Source of the DNA: Echinarachnius parma
Taxonomy: Eukaryota; Echinodermata; Echinoidea; Clypeasteroida; Echinarachniidae
Reading direction: 5' to 3'
Assembly (NCBI GenBank): GCA_037951105.1
Contig: JBAMJV010005558.1
Span: forward strand, 35,702 to 99,701
DNA: 64,000 nucleotides
A model generated the notes under the pieces. The model was given only the letters and a program-made list of their open reading frames with translations. It did not search any database and was not told the origin of the DNA. Shown one piece after another: positions 33,301 to 48,000 of this stretch. The position numbers and the translations under genes are program-made. Position 1 is the stretch's first letter; each line of letters opens with the position of its first letter.

Positions 33301-33451
33301 CCTATCAGTATCCTGACCTCATAAGGTGACTTCGAGTCTGATTCACACAAATTAATTAACATAGAACACAAGTCAAGAATTCCACATTTTGAAGTATCCA
33401 TTTGATTTGATTTACTGACAACGATGCACCATGTACAGGGACACCTGCATG

Positions 33452-33680
33452 TAATGCCCTCCGCACACAGAGCCGACTCGACCCGATCCGACAGGTTTTC
33501 AGTCAGGCTAGAGTAGGTTTTGCTCAGTCGTAGCCGATTCAACATGTTGAAATGGCCTCGAATGATCTCTGACTGGCTCTTGACCGGCAAAACAGGAGTC
33601 CTGAGGCAACGTATACCGAGCTGAACCGACTGAAAACCAGTCGGATCGGGTCGAGTCGGCTCTGTGTGCCGAGGGCATTA
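33452..33680. mobile_element. Foldback MITE, 229 bp
   Basis: Ends TAATGCCCTCCGCACACAGA and TCTGTGTGCCGAGGGCATTA. The arms continue for about 50 bp ('gactcgacccgatccgac' against 'gtcggatcgggtcgagtc'). Target duplication unclear. Confidence 0.75.
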
Positions 33681-33689
33681 GTCACTCAA

Positions 33690-35440
33690 ATATCTGGAAT
33701 AAAACATTCTGCATTAATTAATCACATGTATACAAAGAAAATCATTAATCGATCAAGTAAAATTAGCCTCTCATCATACAAGCTGTCTAAACAAACGGTG
33801 CATATTTGCACAGTGCTACATATAGGGTAGACTGAAAAATCAGTTCTTCTCCTCCATTTGTTGTTTCACTCACCACTTCAGAGATATGGGTTTAGATAGT
33901 ATGACGTCATAATATTAGAGGACACCTTATAACGAGGTGGATTTTGCTGACTACATAAAGGGCCAAAGTAAATCCATTTCTTTAAATCATATCCCATGGA
34001 ATAAATCAATGAACAGATACCGCGTTTGGCCCACAAGATCAATTTAGTCAACGCGATACTAGATAGGTCAGATATGAAATTTAATTAGAGGGGAACTGAT
34101 GAACTCTAATCCAATGTTAAGAATTCAGGCTCAAGTGTCTTTTGTAGAACTACATGATCTATGGCATAATGAACTCAAATTCATCAATATTTGCTGCGAA
34201 AGAGCAAACATGAACTAAGTCATTGTAATCATTTCATTTTTAGCATAGAAAATAAAGAGTGCAACCTGGGTCTTAAACGCAAACACTGTACAAGAAAAAT
34301 CTACAATTTAAACTAACTCACAAATGTAAAACAAAGTTACATGAATGTTGAAAAATAAACACAATTTGTAAGATCGGTCTGTAAAATGGCCTGATTATAT
34401 AACCCCAAAATTTTAATGTGTACTTTATCGTCCTTCTGAGTGAAGGACACATTTGATACAAAGTTTATGAAGAATACAAACAAATAAATGTATTGATATA
34501 TATGTGAATATCGCTCTGATATGTTGTCCTTTCCAATAACGCGTTTACTTTGATGCGAAACAAATTGTACTATACAACATGATTACAATATTGTCCTTCT
34601 GTTTAACATTAAAAATTTTCATTTTCACACCAAAGTTAAAACGCATCATACAAATATTTGATTGCTATGTACAAGTATGCATTCTTTTAACATTTTCAAT
34701 TAAATAGTATATAAAATCACAAAATGCTCCAATGCATGAGGCACCATAATGCTCCATATTCATTCTTCACACACTTGGAATACCGACTGAAAATCAGAAT
34801 TCGCCCTCTCCAAATGTAGCGCGAAATGCAAAAAAAAATGATAACATTTACAATAGTATTAATACAAGACCTACAAAGTCCCTGTGGGCAATGGATTAAA
34901 TAATGTAATTTGTTAAATGTTGATTAGTTGAGCCACTATCTAATCCATGAGCTACAAGTGATCATAATTTCAATAGACATGACGCGGCGCACCAGCTCAA
35001 CATAGGGATTCCATGTAGCCCAATCAAGACTAAGAATAAGGTGGTAATTTTCAGAGATTTGGGTCAATTTTCAGAAAGCAAGCTAAGTCATACATGCTAG
35101 CCTGACATTGAGGTGAAAATTTTATCATCCATATCATATTGGTGAAAGAAATTCAGTTATTTCAAGCAATTCGTAATTATAATACAACACAAACTCAGAT
35201 ATATAAACTACATGTATACATACATGTTAGAATACAAATACAAATGCTGCTCTTTCTGTTAAGAACACATGAATGTACAATATGTACAATAAACTTACAA
35301 GCACTATTCATTATAAAAAAGCTGGATACAAAAGATCATCCCACAAAATGATTCAAATAGCTATGAATCATTACTTGAGGTTACACAAATCTAGTAAATT
35401 TGTCTTTGCCTTGGATGTATAAATATCTTGAGTCGTATAA
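33690..35440. other. Spacer between INCENP and MAN2C1
   Basis: AT-rich, no gene, RNA or inverted-repeat element recognised. The INCENP 3' UTR and poly(A) site should lie in the right part; no AATAAA on the minus strand could be placed with confidence. Confidence 0.5.
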
Positions 35441-35449
35441 GCACATTGC

Positions 35450-35857
35450 TGGCTCTAAACTAAGAACAACTCACACAAAGAGCCCAAGCTTCACTAAGAT
35501 GGTCCATAATTTTCATGTGTAGTCCCTGTAAAACCAGTCTGTAAGGACAGTCTCTTTAGAGTTTAGAACAGCTATGATGAAAGCACCCCTTCTCGTGAAG
35601 AGCCCATAGTTGACTCATTACGTAAGGTGGTTGATGATTGGAAAACTCAATTCCATAGCTCATTGCATGACACAGTTTCGTTTGTAGTTTCTGTAAAAAC
35701 CAGTCTCTTTCGAGTTTGAAACAAAGATGATGAAAGCATCCCTTCTCTGGAAGAGCCCTCTATTAATAGCTCATCACCTAAGGTGGGGCGATGATCAGTG
35801 AATCCATAACAAGACAAGTCTTTTAAACTATTAAAAGGAAGACCTCCTGCTCGTTCA
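35450..35857 (-). repeat. Tandem copies of the INCENP C-terminal/3' UTR region
   Basis: Units of about 170 bp carry 'gatgatgaaagcat' or 'tatgatgaaagcac', then 'gaagagccc' and a variant of 'ctcatcacctcaggtggttg', which is the stop-codon region of INCENP exon 14. At least two decayed copies precede the true one. Confidence 0.7.
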
Positions 35858-36036
35858 TCACCTCAGGTGGTTGATGATTGGCGAATCCCAGACGGCGGAG
35901 CTGGTTCGTTTGTTGAACCTCGCTCGCTTCTTGACAAACATGACCTCCAGGTTCGGGGGGTCGATGGGGGGGAAGAGAGCCCCGAAGTCGGGCGGGTGGT
36001 AGTGCTGGTTGATCAGTGCCGTCTTCAGACCGCCAC
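35858..36036 (-). CDS. INCENP: INCENP coding exon 14: IN-box and TSS motif
   Basis: Residues 1,256-1,314. GGLKTALINQHYHPPDFGAL, FPPIDPPNLEVMFVKKRARF, NKRTSSAVWDSPIINHLR and TGA. Human INCENP reads HKRTSSAVWNSP here. Acceptor 'aactatag'. Phase 1 in. Confidence 0.97.
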
Positions 36037-39000
36037 CTATAGTTGAGATGTAGACAGGGGAGAGAGAGGGAGAGATAATGAATGATTCAGATTAGATGGG
36101 GGGGATATAACATATCAATCTGTTCACTTTACTCTTCATTATAAATCAGCAGAGATGCCAACCTCTTGACACAAAAAAACAGACTGAATATCCTAAAAAA
36201 TCCTATTTTGGAGAGAAAAATCAGATTTTCACGAAAACTCGACACCCCAGGCCTTTAAAATGTCAGGAAAATGTTTTACTGGTAAGAACGGGCAAGTAAA
36301 ATGTTTGCTCTTTCATTAACATTTACAGCCAACCTCGAGGGAGAAGAAAAAAAAAAAATTCACAAAGCCAATTTGTGCAACAAAAATACTTAGATGGATG
36401 TTTGGGTTAATAAAAAAAAAGTTGGTTCAGTCGATCACACAACGTTTTATAAGTTGTTTTTCTGACCGTTACTATTGAATGGGGGGGGGGGGAATTGTAC
36501 TAAATATGATTAAATCGTACTGGTTGGCATCTCTGAATCAGGGATGCAAGTGGACTACAAGTTGAGAGCCTGAAAATTAATAATTACAATAATAATAGTC
36601 CAGCATTTATATTGCGTCATCACTCTAACTTGTTGTTACAGAAGAATGAAATGGGTTTTAATTTTTCAAAATGACTCCCTATTTGCGGATATTCAGGATT
36701 GAATTGACAAGTGTGCGAGAAGAGTTTTTGATTCTAGATAAAATCAATGTGCAGTAGGTGACAAAATATGACATAAATTTTCAATAGGTTAACAGTATTC
36801 CTTGTAAATGTAAATGAAAATGTCACACATTACCAGTATTCAGAAGAACCTTACAATGATATTGGTAAATGATTGAAATTTAAATATAACTTTCTGAAAG
36901 ACCGAATGAAGTTAACCTATCAAAGACGAGAGCTATTTTAAGGCAAAATTGATCATTATTTTCCTCTATAAATTGGCAACTCCTAATTTTATTCGACCTT
37001 GTAATGATATACAAATATGTGGAAAGTATTTAGTAATTACAATTTAAAACAAATATGAAGTGATTTCGCCGCAAAGTTGCCAATTTGAATGCCAAAATCT
37101 GTTTTTAAAGGGACTTAGTAACATTGTCCAAATCCTCAAAATAAAATGTTCATTCTAGCGGTTCCCTCATACCTTGTATTCGTATGAACAATAAAATCAT
37201 GGGACAGGTTTCGGTTTTTCAAATTTCCCTTTCGTTACAAAGATATGTACGATCAAAGTATTCAGATAAGAAAAACTCCCCCGGAGTTTTTCTTACCACT
37301 CCCCCGGAGTTTTTCTTACCATGTACAAAGTGAGTGCAGTGAGTTTGTGAATATCACTTTGCATTTTTGCTCATAACTTTGACTTGAAATTTTCACACAA
37401 TACCCTGTGGACATATGCGATGACAAAAATATACATTGCATCAACCATTCATCACTTTTTGCACATGTCAACAAAGTTACTAGATCCCTTTAAAATATCA
37501 CAATGTGTTGCCAATTTAAGGATTTTCCTAAATTATAGCTGAAGTGTACGACTACCAACCCACATATATGTGGGACTCTGTCCTTGATGGGTTTTGTGTC
37601 ACTTTAATCTTGAACTGACCTTGCGCCCAGCTTGGTATCTTCTTCCTGGGAGCCTCTTCATCGTCTGTGCTGTCATCACTCTTCATATCATCAATGCCAT
37701 AGTTCTCTTCAGAAGCCGCCACATAGATCCTGCAGAAGAATTAGAACATGAAAGAATAAATAATGATTTCTTCTTATTATTATTATTTCAATTAGGTATT
37801 CCTTAACAAAGATCTTACAGAACATGAAAGATAGCAAGCTCTCCTCTTGAGGTAGATGCTGAAGAAGGATTGGGGAAATCACAAGTCGTATTATCAATCG
37901 TGTGATTTAACTGATATAATTCACATAATCACACAAGTAATAGTCCTATAAAGCATCGTCTGTGCTGTCATCACTCTTCATATCATCAATGCCATAGTTC
38001 TCCTCTGAAGCCGCCACATAGATTCTGCAGATCATGAAAGAATGATAGAATATTAATAACTAGATGGATCTTCGACTGCGCGCAGTCGAAAATTATGCCT
38101 CCGCTATGACGCGATTTTGATATCAAGCCCAAATGAACCTGCACTTAATTAATTTTTAAATATATTTTTCATGTATCTTGAGTCCTGTGACCTTCACCAT
38201 ATGACCCCAAACTGTGATGGCTACATTGATTGGCTTCCTAAGAAACATTCAGGTATCAAGTTTGATTGAAATCTGACAGTTAGTTCTTGAGATTTTGCCA
38301 TTACAAGCTTTTTTGCATGTATAATATGTCCTATGACCGTGACCTCAAAATCATTACCCCAACATTTTATGGCTACATTGATTCTTTATGATACAACATT
38401 CAGGTACCAAGTCTGATTGAAATCTGACATTCAGTTCTTGAAATTTTGCCATTACAAGCCATTTTTGCATATATATTGAGTCCTGTGACCTTGACCTTTG
38501 ACCTCATGACCCCAAAATCTACACAGATCATTGCTTCCCCATATGTACACTCATACCAAGTTTGAAATTAATCCATCAACCGGTTTGTGAGAAAGATGCA
38601 TTATCAAACATATATTGAGTCCTGTGACCTTGACCTTTGACCTCATGACCCCAAAATCTAATCAGATCATTGGCACCCCAAGATACATACATTAACCAAG
38701 TTTGGTGAGAATCCGTCAATCGGTTCTTTTCAACCCGAAAACATAATGCCTCCGGCTACTTCGTTGCGGAGGCATAAAAATATAACATTTTTACAGCACC
38801 ATGTATCTAGGTGTCCTATTCAATATAAAGGGGTGCATTATCTGCATCCTTGGTCATCACAAGGGTGTTTCACAAAGATCCTAAGTTGAACTTAAAGGGT
38901 ACCACCACCCAACAATAATATTCCATTCCATCAACAAGTTCAGAAAATTATGTTCCCAGAAAAAAAGAAATGTAATTGGAAAACGCACCACCATTCTAAA

Positions 39001-42000
39001 GCATGCGTTCATGGGTCTGCATGTACGAAGACTACCTTTGTCCAGAGCGAACGAATCGTCCGGGATTTGATTGTCTCCAAACGTACACGTGAATAGAATC
39101 TAATTTCCTTGTCCTTGTTGAAGGTAGAGTTGAGACTTGCGTTGGTGATGTGTTGCTCTTTATTGTAGAGTTCAAAGTTTGTTTTTTTGTTTTTTGTATT
39201 AACCCCTTGCCTAGAGGTCCCATGTGGGCTATGTACAAAGTCTATAAGAAGCTCAGAATGTCTCAAAGGAATAGGTTTACAGGGCTGTAATAATCCACAC
39301 ATATTTACCTCTGTGGGGTGAGTTCGTAAGACTGAGGTGAGCTCTCTACTTTGTCCTTGTTGAAGGTGGAGTTGAGGGCTGCGCTGGTGTTGAGCTGCCG
39401 GTTTCATAACGTTTCAGTTATGGTTCAATAACAATAATCCTAGATATATGTATTTACCTTTGTGGGGTGAGTTCGTAAGACTGAGGTGAGCTCTCTACTT
39501 TGTCCTTGTTGAAGGTGGAGTTGAGGGCTGCGCTGGTGTTGAGCTGCCGGTTTCATAACGTTTCAGTTATGATTCAATAACAATAATCCTAGATATATGT
39601 ATTTACCTTTGTGGGGTCAGTTCGTAAGACTGAGGCGAGCTCTCTACTTTGTCCTTGTTGAAGGTGGAGTTGAGGGCGCTGGTGTTGAGCTGTGAATTGT
39701 GAGACGTGTTCATCTTCAGAATGTTCGCCTTCAGTCGCTCGTGCTCCCGTTTGGCTTTCTCCTTCTCGATGATCGCCTTCAGATGGGCATCCTCCTGCAA
39801 ATGGAATTACACATGTTATTTGTTATTGTATTTTGCTTGGCAAAAATGCAGTGTATTAGGCTTATCTTTCTTGTTTTATATGGCAATAATATTACACATA
39901 TTGATGCTTAGGTCGATGAATATATGAATTAACTAATATTCGCACAAAACGTAAATTTTCCCAAAGTAAATTGTGTTGCGCTGGTGTTTAGCTGTGAATT
40001 ATGCGACGTGTTGAGCTTCAGAATGTTCGCCTTCAGTCGCTTGTGCTCTCGCTTGGCTTTCTCCTTCTCAATGATCAACTTCAGATGAGCATCCTCCTGC
40101 AAATGGTATTGATTAATTGATTGAAAGTGGTTTATTGAATAACAAGTTTGGTGCAGGGTTGGTAAGTTATTTAAATTTGTGTAAGCGTCAAGGACGGACG
40201 ACGGACGGAGGACAGACGTACGCAATTTGGATCCCTTAGTCTCCCTCCACCTCGGTGGGCTCGACAAAAAGTACATGGCAGCTGAACAGCTGAATTGCGT
40301 ACATCTTTCAATAATCAGGGAGATATACATGTAGATGATGGGATGAAATCCGATGCAGTAATCTTGGTCTATTTTCAAGGAGTCTCCTGCAAAATCAGGG
40401 AGACTTGGCAGCTCTGTCATCAGGGACAAAATTTTAATTTATTTTTCGGGGGCTATATTTCAAGCTTGCCTGTATGAAAATAACACTCCAAAATTTGATT
40501 TGCATTGAACTCCATGAAAATTTTGGGGGGCTCTTCTATGATTTGAGGGCAAATTCGCCCCAGAGCCCCCGTGTATTTTTGTCACTGTCTGTCATACGTA
40601 CATCTTGTCTCTGCTTGTCCCTCATGGCTCTCTCCTCGGCCAGCTTCCGTAGCCTCTCCGTCTCCTCCCTCGCACGCCTCTCCTTCTCTCTCAGCTCCGT
40701 CTCCTGCTGTCGACGTTTCTCCATCTCTTTCTTCTCCTTCTCCCTGGTGAAGGAAACAAGCAGAGGAAACAATAATAATTGCCTCTAACAAAACCATTGT
40801 AACAAAGGAGTAGCACACAGATGATTCTTCATTACAAGTAATATACTTCTCTCTGAGCTCGGCCATCTGCTTTTTTAAAATTCATTTTTTGTATCAATAT
40901 GCAGGCTTATTGATAGGTATTTTGAATTCTAATTAAGACCCATATTTCTTTCTCTTGCAGCTCCGTCTCCTGCTGTCGACGTTTCTCCATCTCTTTCTTC
41001 TCCCTCTCCCTGGTGAAGGAAACAAGAAGAAGAAACAATATTGTAATTGTCTCACAGTTGTAGCAACCTCTAACAAATGTTACAAAACAATTGTAACAAA
41101 AGAGTAGCACACGGATGAATCTTCATTACAAGTCTCGGCCACCTGCTTTTTTTTCTTTTCTTGTATCAATTTGTGTCAATATACAGACTCATTGAAAGGT
41201 TTCTTGAATTCGAATTAAGTCCCATCTCTCTTTCTCTTGGAGCTCCGCCTCTTATTGTCAACGTTTCTCCTTCTCTCGCCAGAGTCTGCTCCTGTATCCT
41301 GATGATCTCTTCCAATCCAATATAGCTGTCCGTCTCATCATTGCCATTCTTTGTTATATTTACAACTTATCATTTCTTCAATTGCTATTCTGTGTCCTAT
41401 TGGCGTTTCATTATCAATTCCCTCCGTTAACCCGTTCCCTTCGACATTATAAAATCCCCATAGAGTTTGTACACAGCCTACCCGGTTCCCGTAAGCAACA
41501 GGTTAAATAAGAACAAAATTTCTCACCTTTCTTCTCTCAGCCTCTGTTGCTCCTTCTCTCTCCCCAGAGTCTGCTCCCGTTTCCTGAGGATCTCTTCCAA
41601 CCGCTGTCTGTCTAATCATTGCCATTCTTTGTTATATTTTACTTCTTATCATTCCTACCATTGCTTTTATTAATTTCCTCCGTTAAATAGGAACAAAATT
41701 CTCACCTTTCTTCTCGCAGACTCTGCTGCTCCTTCTCTCTCACCAGAGTCTGCTCGCATTTCCTGATGATCTCCTTTAATTGTTGTCTGTCTCACCATTT
41801 TCATTCTTTGTTATATTTACTACTTATATTTCTACCATTGCTATTCTTTGTCTCTCTGTTAAATAAGAACAAAATTCTCACCTCTCTTCTCTCAGCCTCT
41901 GCTGCTCTTTCTCTCTCGCCAGAGTCTGCTCCCGTTTCTTGATGATCTCCTCCAACCGCTGTCTGTCCCGTTGGCGTTGTCGTTCCTGGCGCTGCTCCTC

Positions 42001-45000
42001 GGCTCGCCGCTGTCGCTCCGCCTCCTCAAACTCCTTCTTCCTCTCCAGCATCCGCTGGTGACGACGTTCCTCCTCCTCCTAAACAAACACAATTTGAGCA
42101 AAGATAGTAATATGATAGAAACAAAACTAAATCTGTTCATCTGTTCAACAGTTTCACAACCTATCCAGGTTGCTTCTTCAGCTAAACTGGCTTGGGTAGA
42201 GAAAATTACTGGTGAAAGCTGGATGAATCAAAATCTTCACTATCGTATAGTAATGTAATATTTAGGTGGTTTGGGGTTAACCTATATTAAGTGTTCTTTC
42301 AATCTATATACATGTATGAACTAATTGAAATGACAATGTGCTGGTTTATTTTTCATTGAAAACGTGCTATCAGAAGCAAATCCTTTACAATTTAGTGGAT
42401 ACAGAAGGTCTAATACACATGCTGCTGCTGCTTCTCAGCCCACCACTGTCGTTCTGTTTCCTCAAATCCTACAAGCAGAGTCAAATGCCTTGGTGGGCTT
42501 TTTCACATTTGTATTTTGTAAAGAGTTGCCCGAAGAAGCCAGTTGTCTACCAGTGAACAGTCACCTTACAAAAGTAGTAAGTTTCCTTTGTTTTCATGGT
42601 ATATCAACTGAGCATGGTCGCTTAGAGTTTTCGCCTCAGCTCCCGGGTTCAAACCCTAAACGGGTCAATAATTTCAAGTTAAAATGGTACCTTCTGCCTT
42701 CTAGCCAGGCGCTCAGCAATTTGAGAATGGAGAAGGGAAAGTTAATCACACGAGTTACCACAGGACTGGCCCCCTTCTGTAGCTTTCGCTACATTTAGTA
42801 GACATGCGGCCTAGGGCTAATGAATTGGAGATAGGCGCCACCTTATGTGCCAAAATTGGCAAGGGAAGGACTTTCAACATCAACTGACTCTCATACCTGG
42901 TCCTTGAGTTTCCTCATCTTGGCCTCATGCTCCTGATTCCTTCGTTCCTCCACCTCGGCCTTCTTCTTCTCGTACTGCTGCCTCTTCTGAACCTCTTCCT
43001 TCTTCCTGTCCTCCTTCTGTTTCTCCGTCAGGGTCTGAATGATGGAGGGATAGTAAGGATAATAATGAATGATGGAGGGATAGTAAGGATAATGAAGACA
43101 GTAATTAAGGTGGGATAGCATAAATATTGAAGAATATAAAGATGGAGTGATGGTAAGTATAATGTTGTAAATATTGCGTCTTCTGTAATTCTATCTTCTA
43201 CCTATCCTTCTGTTTCTCCGTCAGGGTCTGAATGATGGAGGGATAGTAAGAATAATGAAGATAGTGAAGTAGGGGTAGCATAAATAATGAAGAATATAAA
43301 GATGGAGTGATGGTAAGTATAATGTTGTAAATATTGCCTCTTCTGCAATTCATTCTTCTTCCTATCCTCCTTCTATTTCTCCATCAGGGTCTGAATGATG
43401 GAGGGATAGTAAGTATAGTTATAATTATGTTATAAATATTGCCTCTCCTACAGTTATTCCTTCTTCCTTTCCTCCTCCTGTTCCTCAGTCAGGGAGAGTA
43501 AAAATCATGATTCATGACAACAATATGGATAGCAAGTAATGAGGAATAGTTTGTACAGTTATAAATAATGTTTCAAATACTGTGTCTTCTGTAATTCTAT
43601 CTTCTCCCTATCCTTCTGTTTCTCAGTCAGGCTCTGAATGATGGAGGGATAGTAAGGATAATGAAGACAGTAATTACGGTGGGATAGCATAAATAATGAA
43701 GAATATAAAGATAGAGGGTAATTACTATTAGATTAGTTATAACAATAATGTTGTCTCTTCTGAACATCTTCCTTCTTCCTGTCCTGTTTCTCCATCAGGC
43801 TCTGATGGAGGGATAGTATAATGAATGAAGAATATAAAGATGGAGGGAGACAGTAAGGCCAAAAAAAAAATTGTTTGATTGGCGCAACGGGCAACCAAAA
43901 ATTAGGGTAGGTCGGTAGGGATTTTTTTCTTTTTCTTTTTTTCTTTTTTTTTCTTTTTCGCACAAAATACACAAAAACACACACATAACACATCGCAATT
44001 GCAAATTCTATTGCAATTTTGTATTTTATTTTATTTTTTTTTAATTATTAAAAAATAATAATAATCTGAAAAAACCTCTAGGGTCGGCGTGCATTAGCGC
44101 CGGTATTTTTAGGGGCGGGCGGGTTACGCCAATCCAACCATTTATTTTTCATGGCCTAAGTATAGTTATGTTATAAATATTGCCTCTTCTACAATTCTTC
44201 CTTCTTTCTCTCTTCCTTTTTGTTTCTTGGTCAACGTCTGGTTGATGGAAGGATAGTAAAAAATAATAGTAAAGTTGATAATGGCAATAACATTGAGCGA
44301 TGTGATTATAATTACTGATTAAAATAAAATGAAATAACATGTGTATATGTGCCTCTTCTGAAACTTTTCTTTCTTCCTATCCTCCTGTTTCTATGTCAGG
44401 GTCTGAATGATGGAGGGATAGTAAGTATATTGTTTCCAATATGTATATCTCTATTTTTGTAAATTATTACAATTCATTTGTAATGTTTGGTTGGAAGCAA
44501 GAATAAATTGAAATTGAAATTGAATTGAATATTTATAATAATAATGCTGCCTCTTCTGAAACTCTTCCTTCTTCCTATCCTCCTGTTTCTATGTCAGGGT
44601 CTGAAAGATGGAGGGATAGTAATATAATGTAATGAAATATTGATGGCGGGATACCAAGTAGTAAGTATAGTTATAATGATGTTATCCTTATTTCCTCTCC
44701 TACAATTATTTCTCCTTTCTATCTATCTATCTATCTACATTTTAGATCTATCCATCCATCCATCTTCTATCTTTCCATCCATCTATCCCTCTGTCCTTAC
44801 CTGTTTCATCTCATCTCGTTCCTGTATCTTCTGTTTGCGTTCCTGCCTCTGTTGATGGAACTGCTCCCTCGCCTGGGCAGCCTTGCGCATTCTCTCTTCT
44901 CTTATCCTTCACAGAGAAACAAAATCCAGTTGAAATTATGTTAATATGTTTGCAGAAACTGACATCTGATGTTATACAAATTGTCAAATCAAATGGTTGG

Positions 45001-48000
45001 ATATATTTACAGTATGAAATAGAATGTTCATGTTTCTCCTACTCCAGTTACAACAATGTCAATCTGACCAAAATGGGCTGTATTTATTTCTCTTTTTCCT
45101 TTTGCCATTAGTTGGCTAACCAGAGGCATATGATAGCCAAAATAATTCCTGTGGGGTGTTGGGTAAAGTCAGAAAACATGCACACTCGAGCCAATCAGAA
45201 TTGCGCATTTAGGCGCATTTTCTGACATTTAATCGCAACTCTTTCTGCAACTGGGCCCTGACCTGATAAGAGTAAATACTATTCATGTCAACATGATTAA
45301 AGTGAGGCCTGTAAAATGTCATTGTAAGATATGTCCGAATGATATGTGAAAGTTTCATTGATAAAGAACACTGCTTTCCTGGTTAAAAAAGCGAAAAATA
45401 TGCGTCAGCTTTTACAACGGACGTTTATGAGGTTTATGACCGTTTGTTAATGAGCTGAATGATAGATATCGTCATACTAAAGCGGCATTTGAAAAAAACC
45501 CTATTTTATTATTCTCTTACCATAAGCTAAACAACATGGTAGAAGAGAAACGAGGAAGCTCCAAGTAATTTTCGTGGAGTTAGACACTTTACACCCCTCA
45601 CTTTAATAAGCTGTGTTCAGAAGGGTTTCTTGACATTTAATTTGCCGCTTTGAGGGTTAATTACCTTCTCTGATCTTCCAGCTGCCTTTTCTTCTCCTCA
45701 GCCACCTTCTTCCTGTGACTCTCCTCTTTCTTCTGTTTCTCCATCAACTGAGCCTTCTTCGCCTGCTGCTGCTCCTGCTCAAATTATCAAAATTCACAAT
45801 TAAAAGGGTAAGGTGAAACAAAAAATAAATAAAAGGGTAGTGTATTGCTTTACTAAAAATATAAAGCACGAATGAAAATCATCATTGCCATCATTATAGC
45901 AATCACAATCAGCATTGCCATCATCATCACCATCTTCATCACCGTCATCATCATCATCTTCACTGTCATCGTCATCATCACCATCATCTTCATCACCACC
46001 GACATTATCACCATCATCATCACCATCATCATCACCGTCATCATCATCACCACCGACATCATTTACATTATCATCACCATCACCATCCTACCTTGAGGGA
46101 CTTCTTCTGAGGAGTATTCCTTGTGATGAAGGATGTGATGACGCTGCGACTGTTGGGTGTTCCAGGGGTCGACATGCTGCTCTTCTTCCTTCCGGCCTGC
46201 AGCATGAGGGACCTGATCTGGGGGCGGATGACCTGGACAAGACCAACAAAAAGAAAGTCAGAACTAGTACGAGCGAACGTACGGACAGACAGACAACGGA
46301 TGGACAGAATGTGGTCACTGTGTTTATGTTAGCAATAAACTTGATTTGCCATTGGATTTTATAATTCATTTGTACTAGTTAGGATCTAGTCAGTAAATAT
46401 TTCAGTAGGTGAACAGTGTTCTTTTTCCATGAAACTGCCATACATCATCCAGAAGAATCTTACATTAAACCAAACAAAAAACAAAAAAAAGAATCTTGCA
46501 TTGATTTTTCTATTGACTGAAGTCTCAAATAACACATTTCGACAAATTGTATGAAGTTTATAAATGGATCACTTAAAACCATACTTTTAATTAAATTCTA
46601 TGGAAGTGAGCCCACCCGGCTCCCTTAAGCAAGGGGTTGCAGGTCTTAACATCAGCACTTGCCTGGTTGCCGAGGGAATGTGAAAGTTGATGATGGGCAT
46701 GTAAGATCTTAAGAAGTTAATGGATCATTTTAACAGTAATAAACTGACCTTAGAGGCGGGGCATTCGGGTGAGGGGGTCTTGTCGATGATGTCATCAGAT
46801 CCACAGCTAGAGGAACTAGAAATCAGAGAAGAGTAGAAAAAAGAACACATGAATGATAAGCCAAAACCAGGGACGGAAAAATTAATAACCTTAATTCTTA
46901 ATTTAAATTTTAAAAATTAATTTGATTTGTTCATTGCCCCTTGTTAATACTGTGACATATGGCATGTATTTGTAATTTGCAAACATTTTGAATAAGAAGA
47001 TGCGCAAACCCCACATATTTTTTTTAATAATTATACCGGGGGTAGCATTCATAAAGCCAATGGCTTTCCCAGCTAAATGTGTTGTAGTTTCTTTTTTAAT
47101 GTAAATTTGAATCTTTGTTTTGTACTGTTTGGGCAAGTAAAATTTGAACAGTTTTTTTATTATACTTGCCCGAACGCACAAGCAGAGGAAAAAGTTAGTG
47201 TGGAGGCTTGGATTAAGACTAAGAGTGGTCATGTGTGACATCATCAAAAACCTATTTTTAGAATTTTCAAATAATCGTAATAACGTTAAGAACCAGGGCA
47301 AAATAACAGTGATTTCCTAATGAATTTTTTTTATTTGAATGGTCATATATCTCAGGCATTACGTCACATATTCAATTGATTTTCAACCTTTCTGCATTAT
47401 TTTGTATGCCTTTTCGGAAAATGAAGTTCAAATTGAGAAATATTAAAAAACAGATTTGTACGATGTAGAGCTGAGTCAAATGGCTATTCGATATCCGACC
47501 GTGAAGGTCGGATACGAATTTTCGGATACGAATATCCGGGGGGAAAAAAAAAAAATAAAATAATCAATTTTTTTTTTTTTTTTTTTTTTCCATTTAATTT
47601 TGTAATCCCAATTCGATAGATTCGATCAAAAAATGGCACATTGAACCCTGCTTATCTATTGCAAAAGTTAAAAGTTAAGGTATTTTACATAAATTACAAA
47701 TAAACAAAACAAATAATAAACCAAAGGTAAGAGGATTAATATACAAGTGGTATAGTGAGTGCCAAATTTAGAAGAATCTATGATGAGATATCGAAGTATT
47801 TCATCTTGACAGCAGTTTGTACACTAACATCACACTGTACTGCCGATTCTAATTTAAAAAACGGACAGAATATTTATTTTTTAAAATTTATTTAAAATAA
47901 ATAAATAAATAAATAAATAAAAAAATAAAAATAATTGTTTTTTTTTTGTTTTTTGTTTTTTTATTTCGGATATTCGATATCCGACCGTTTTTACACGACT

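Noticed and set aside
42364-42798. 144-residue plus-strand frame
   Set aside because: Overlaps a decayed exon 10 copy and a SINE-like segment; no recognisable domain.
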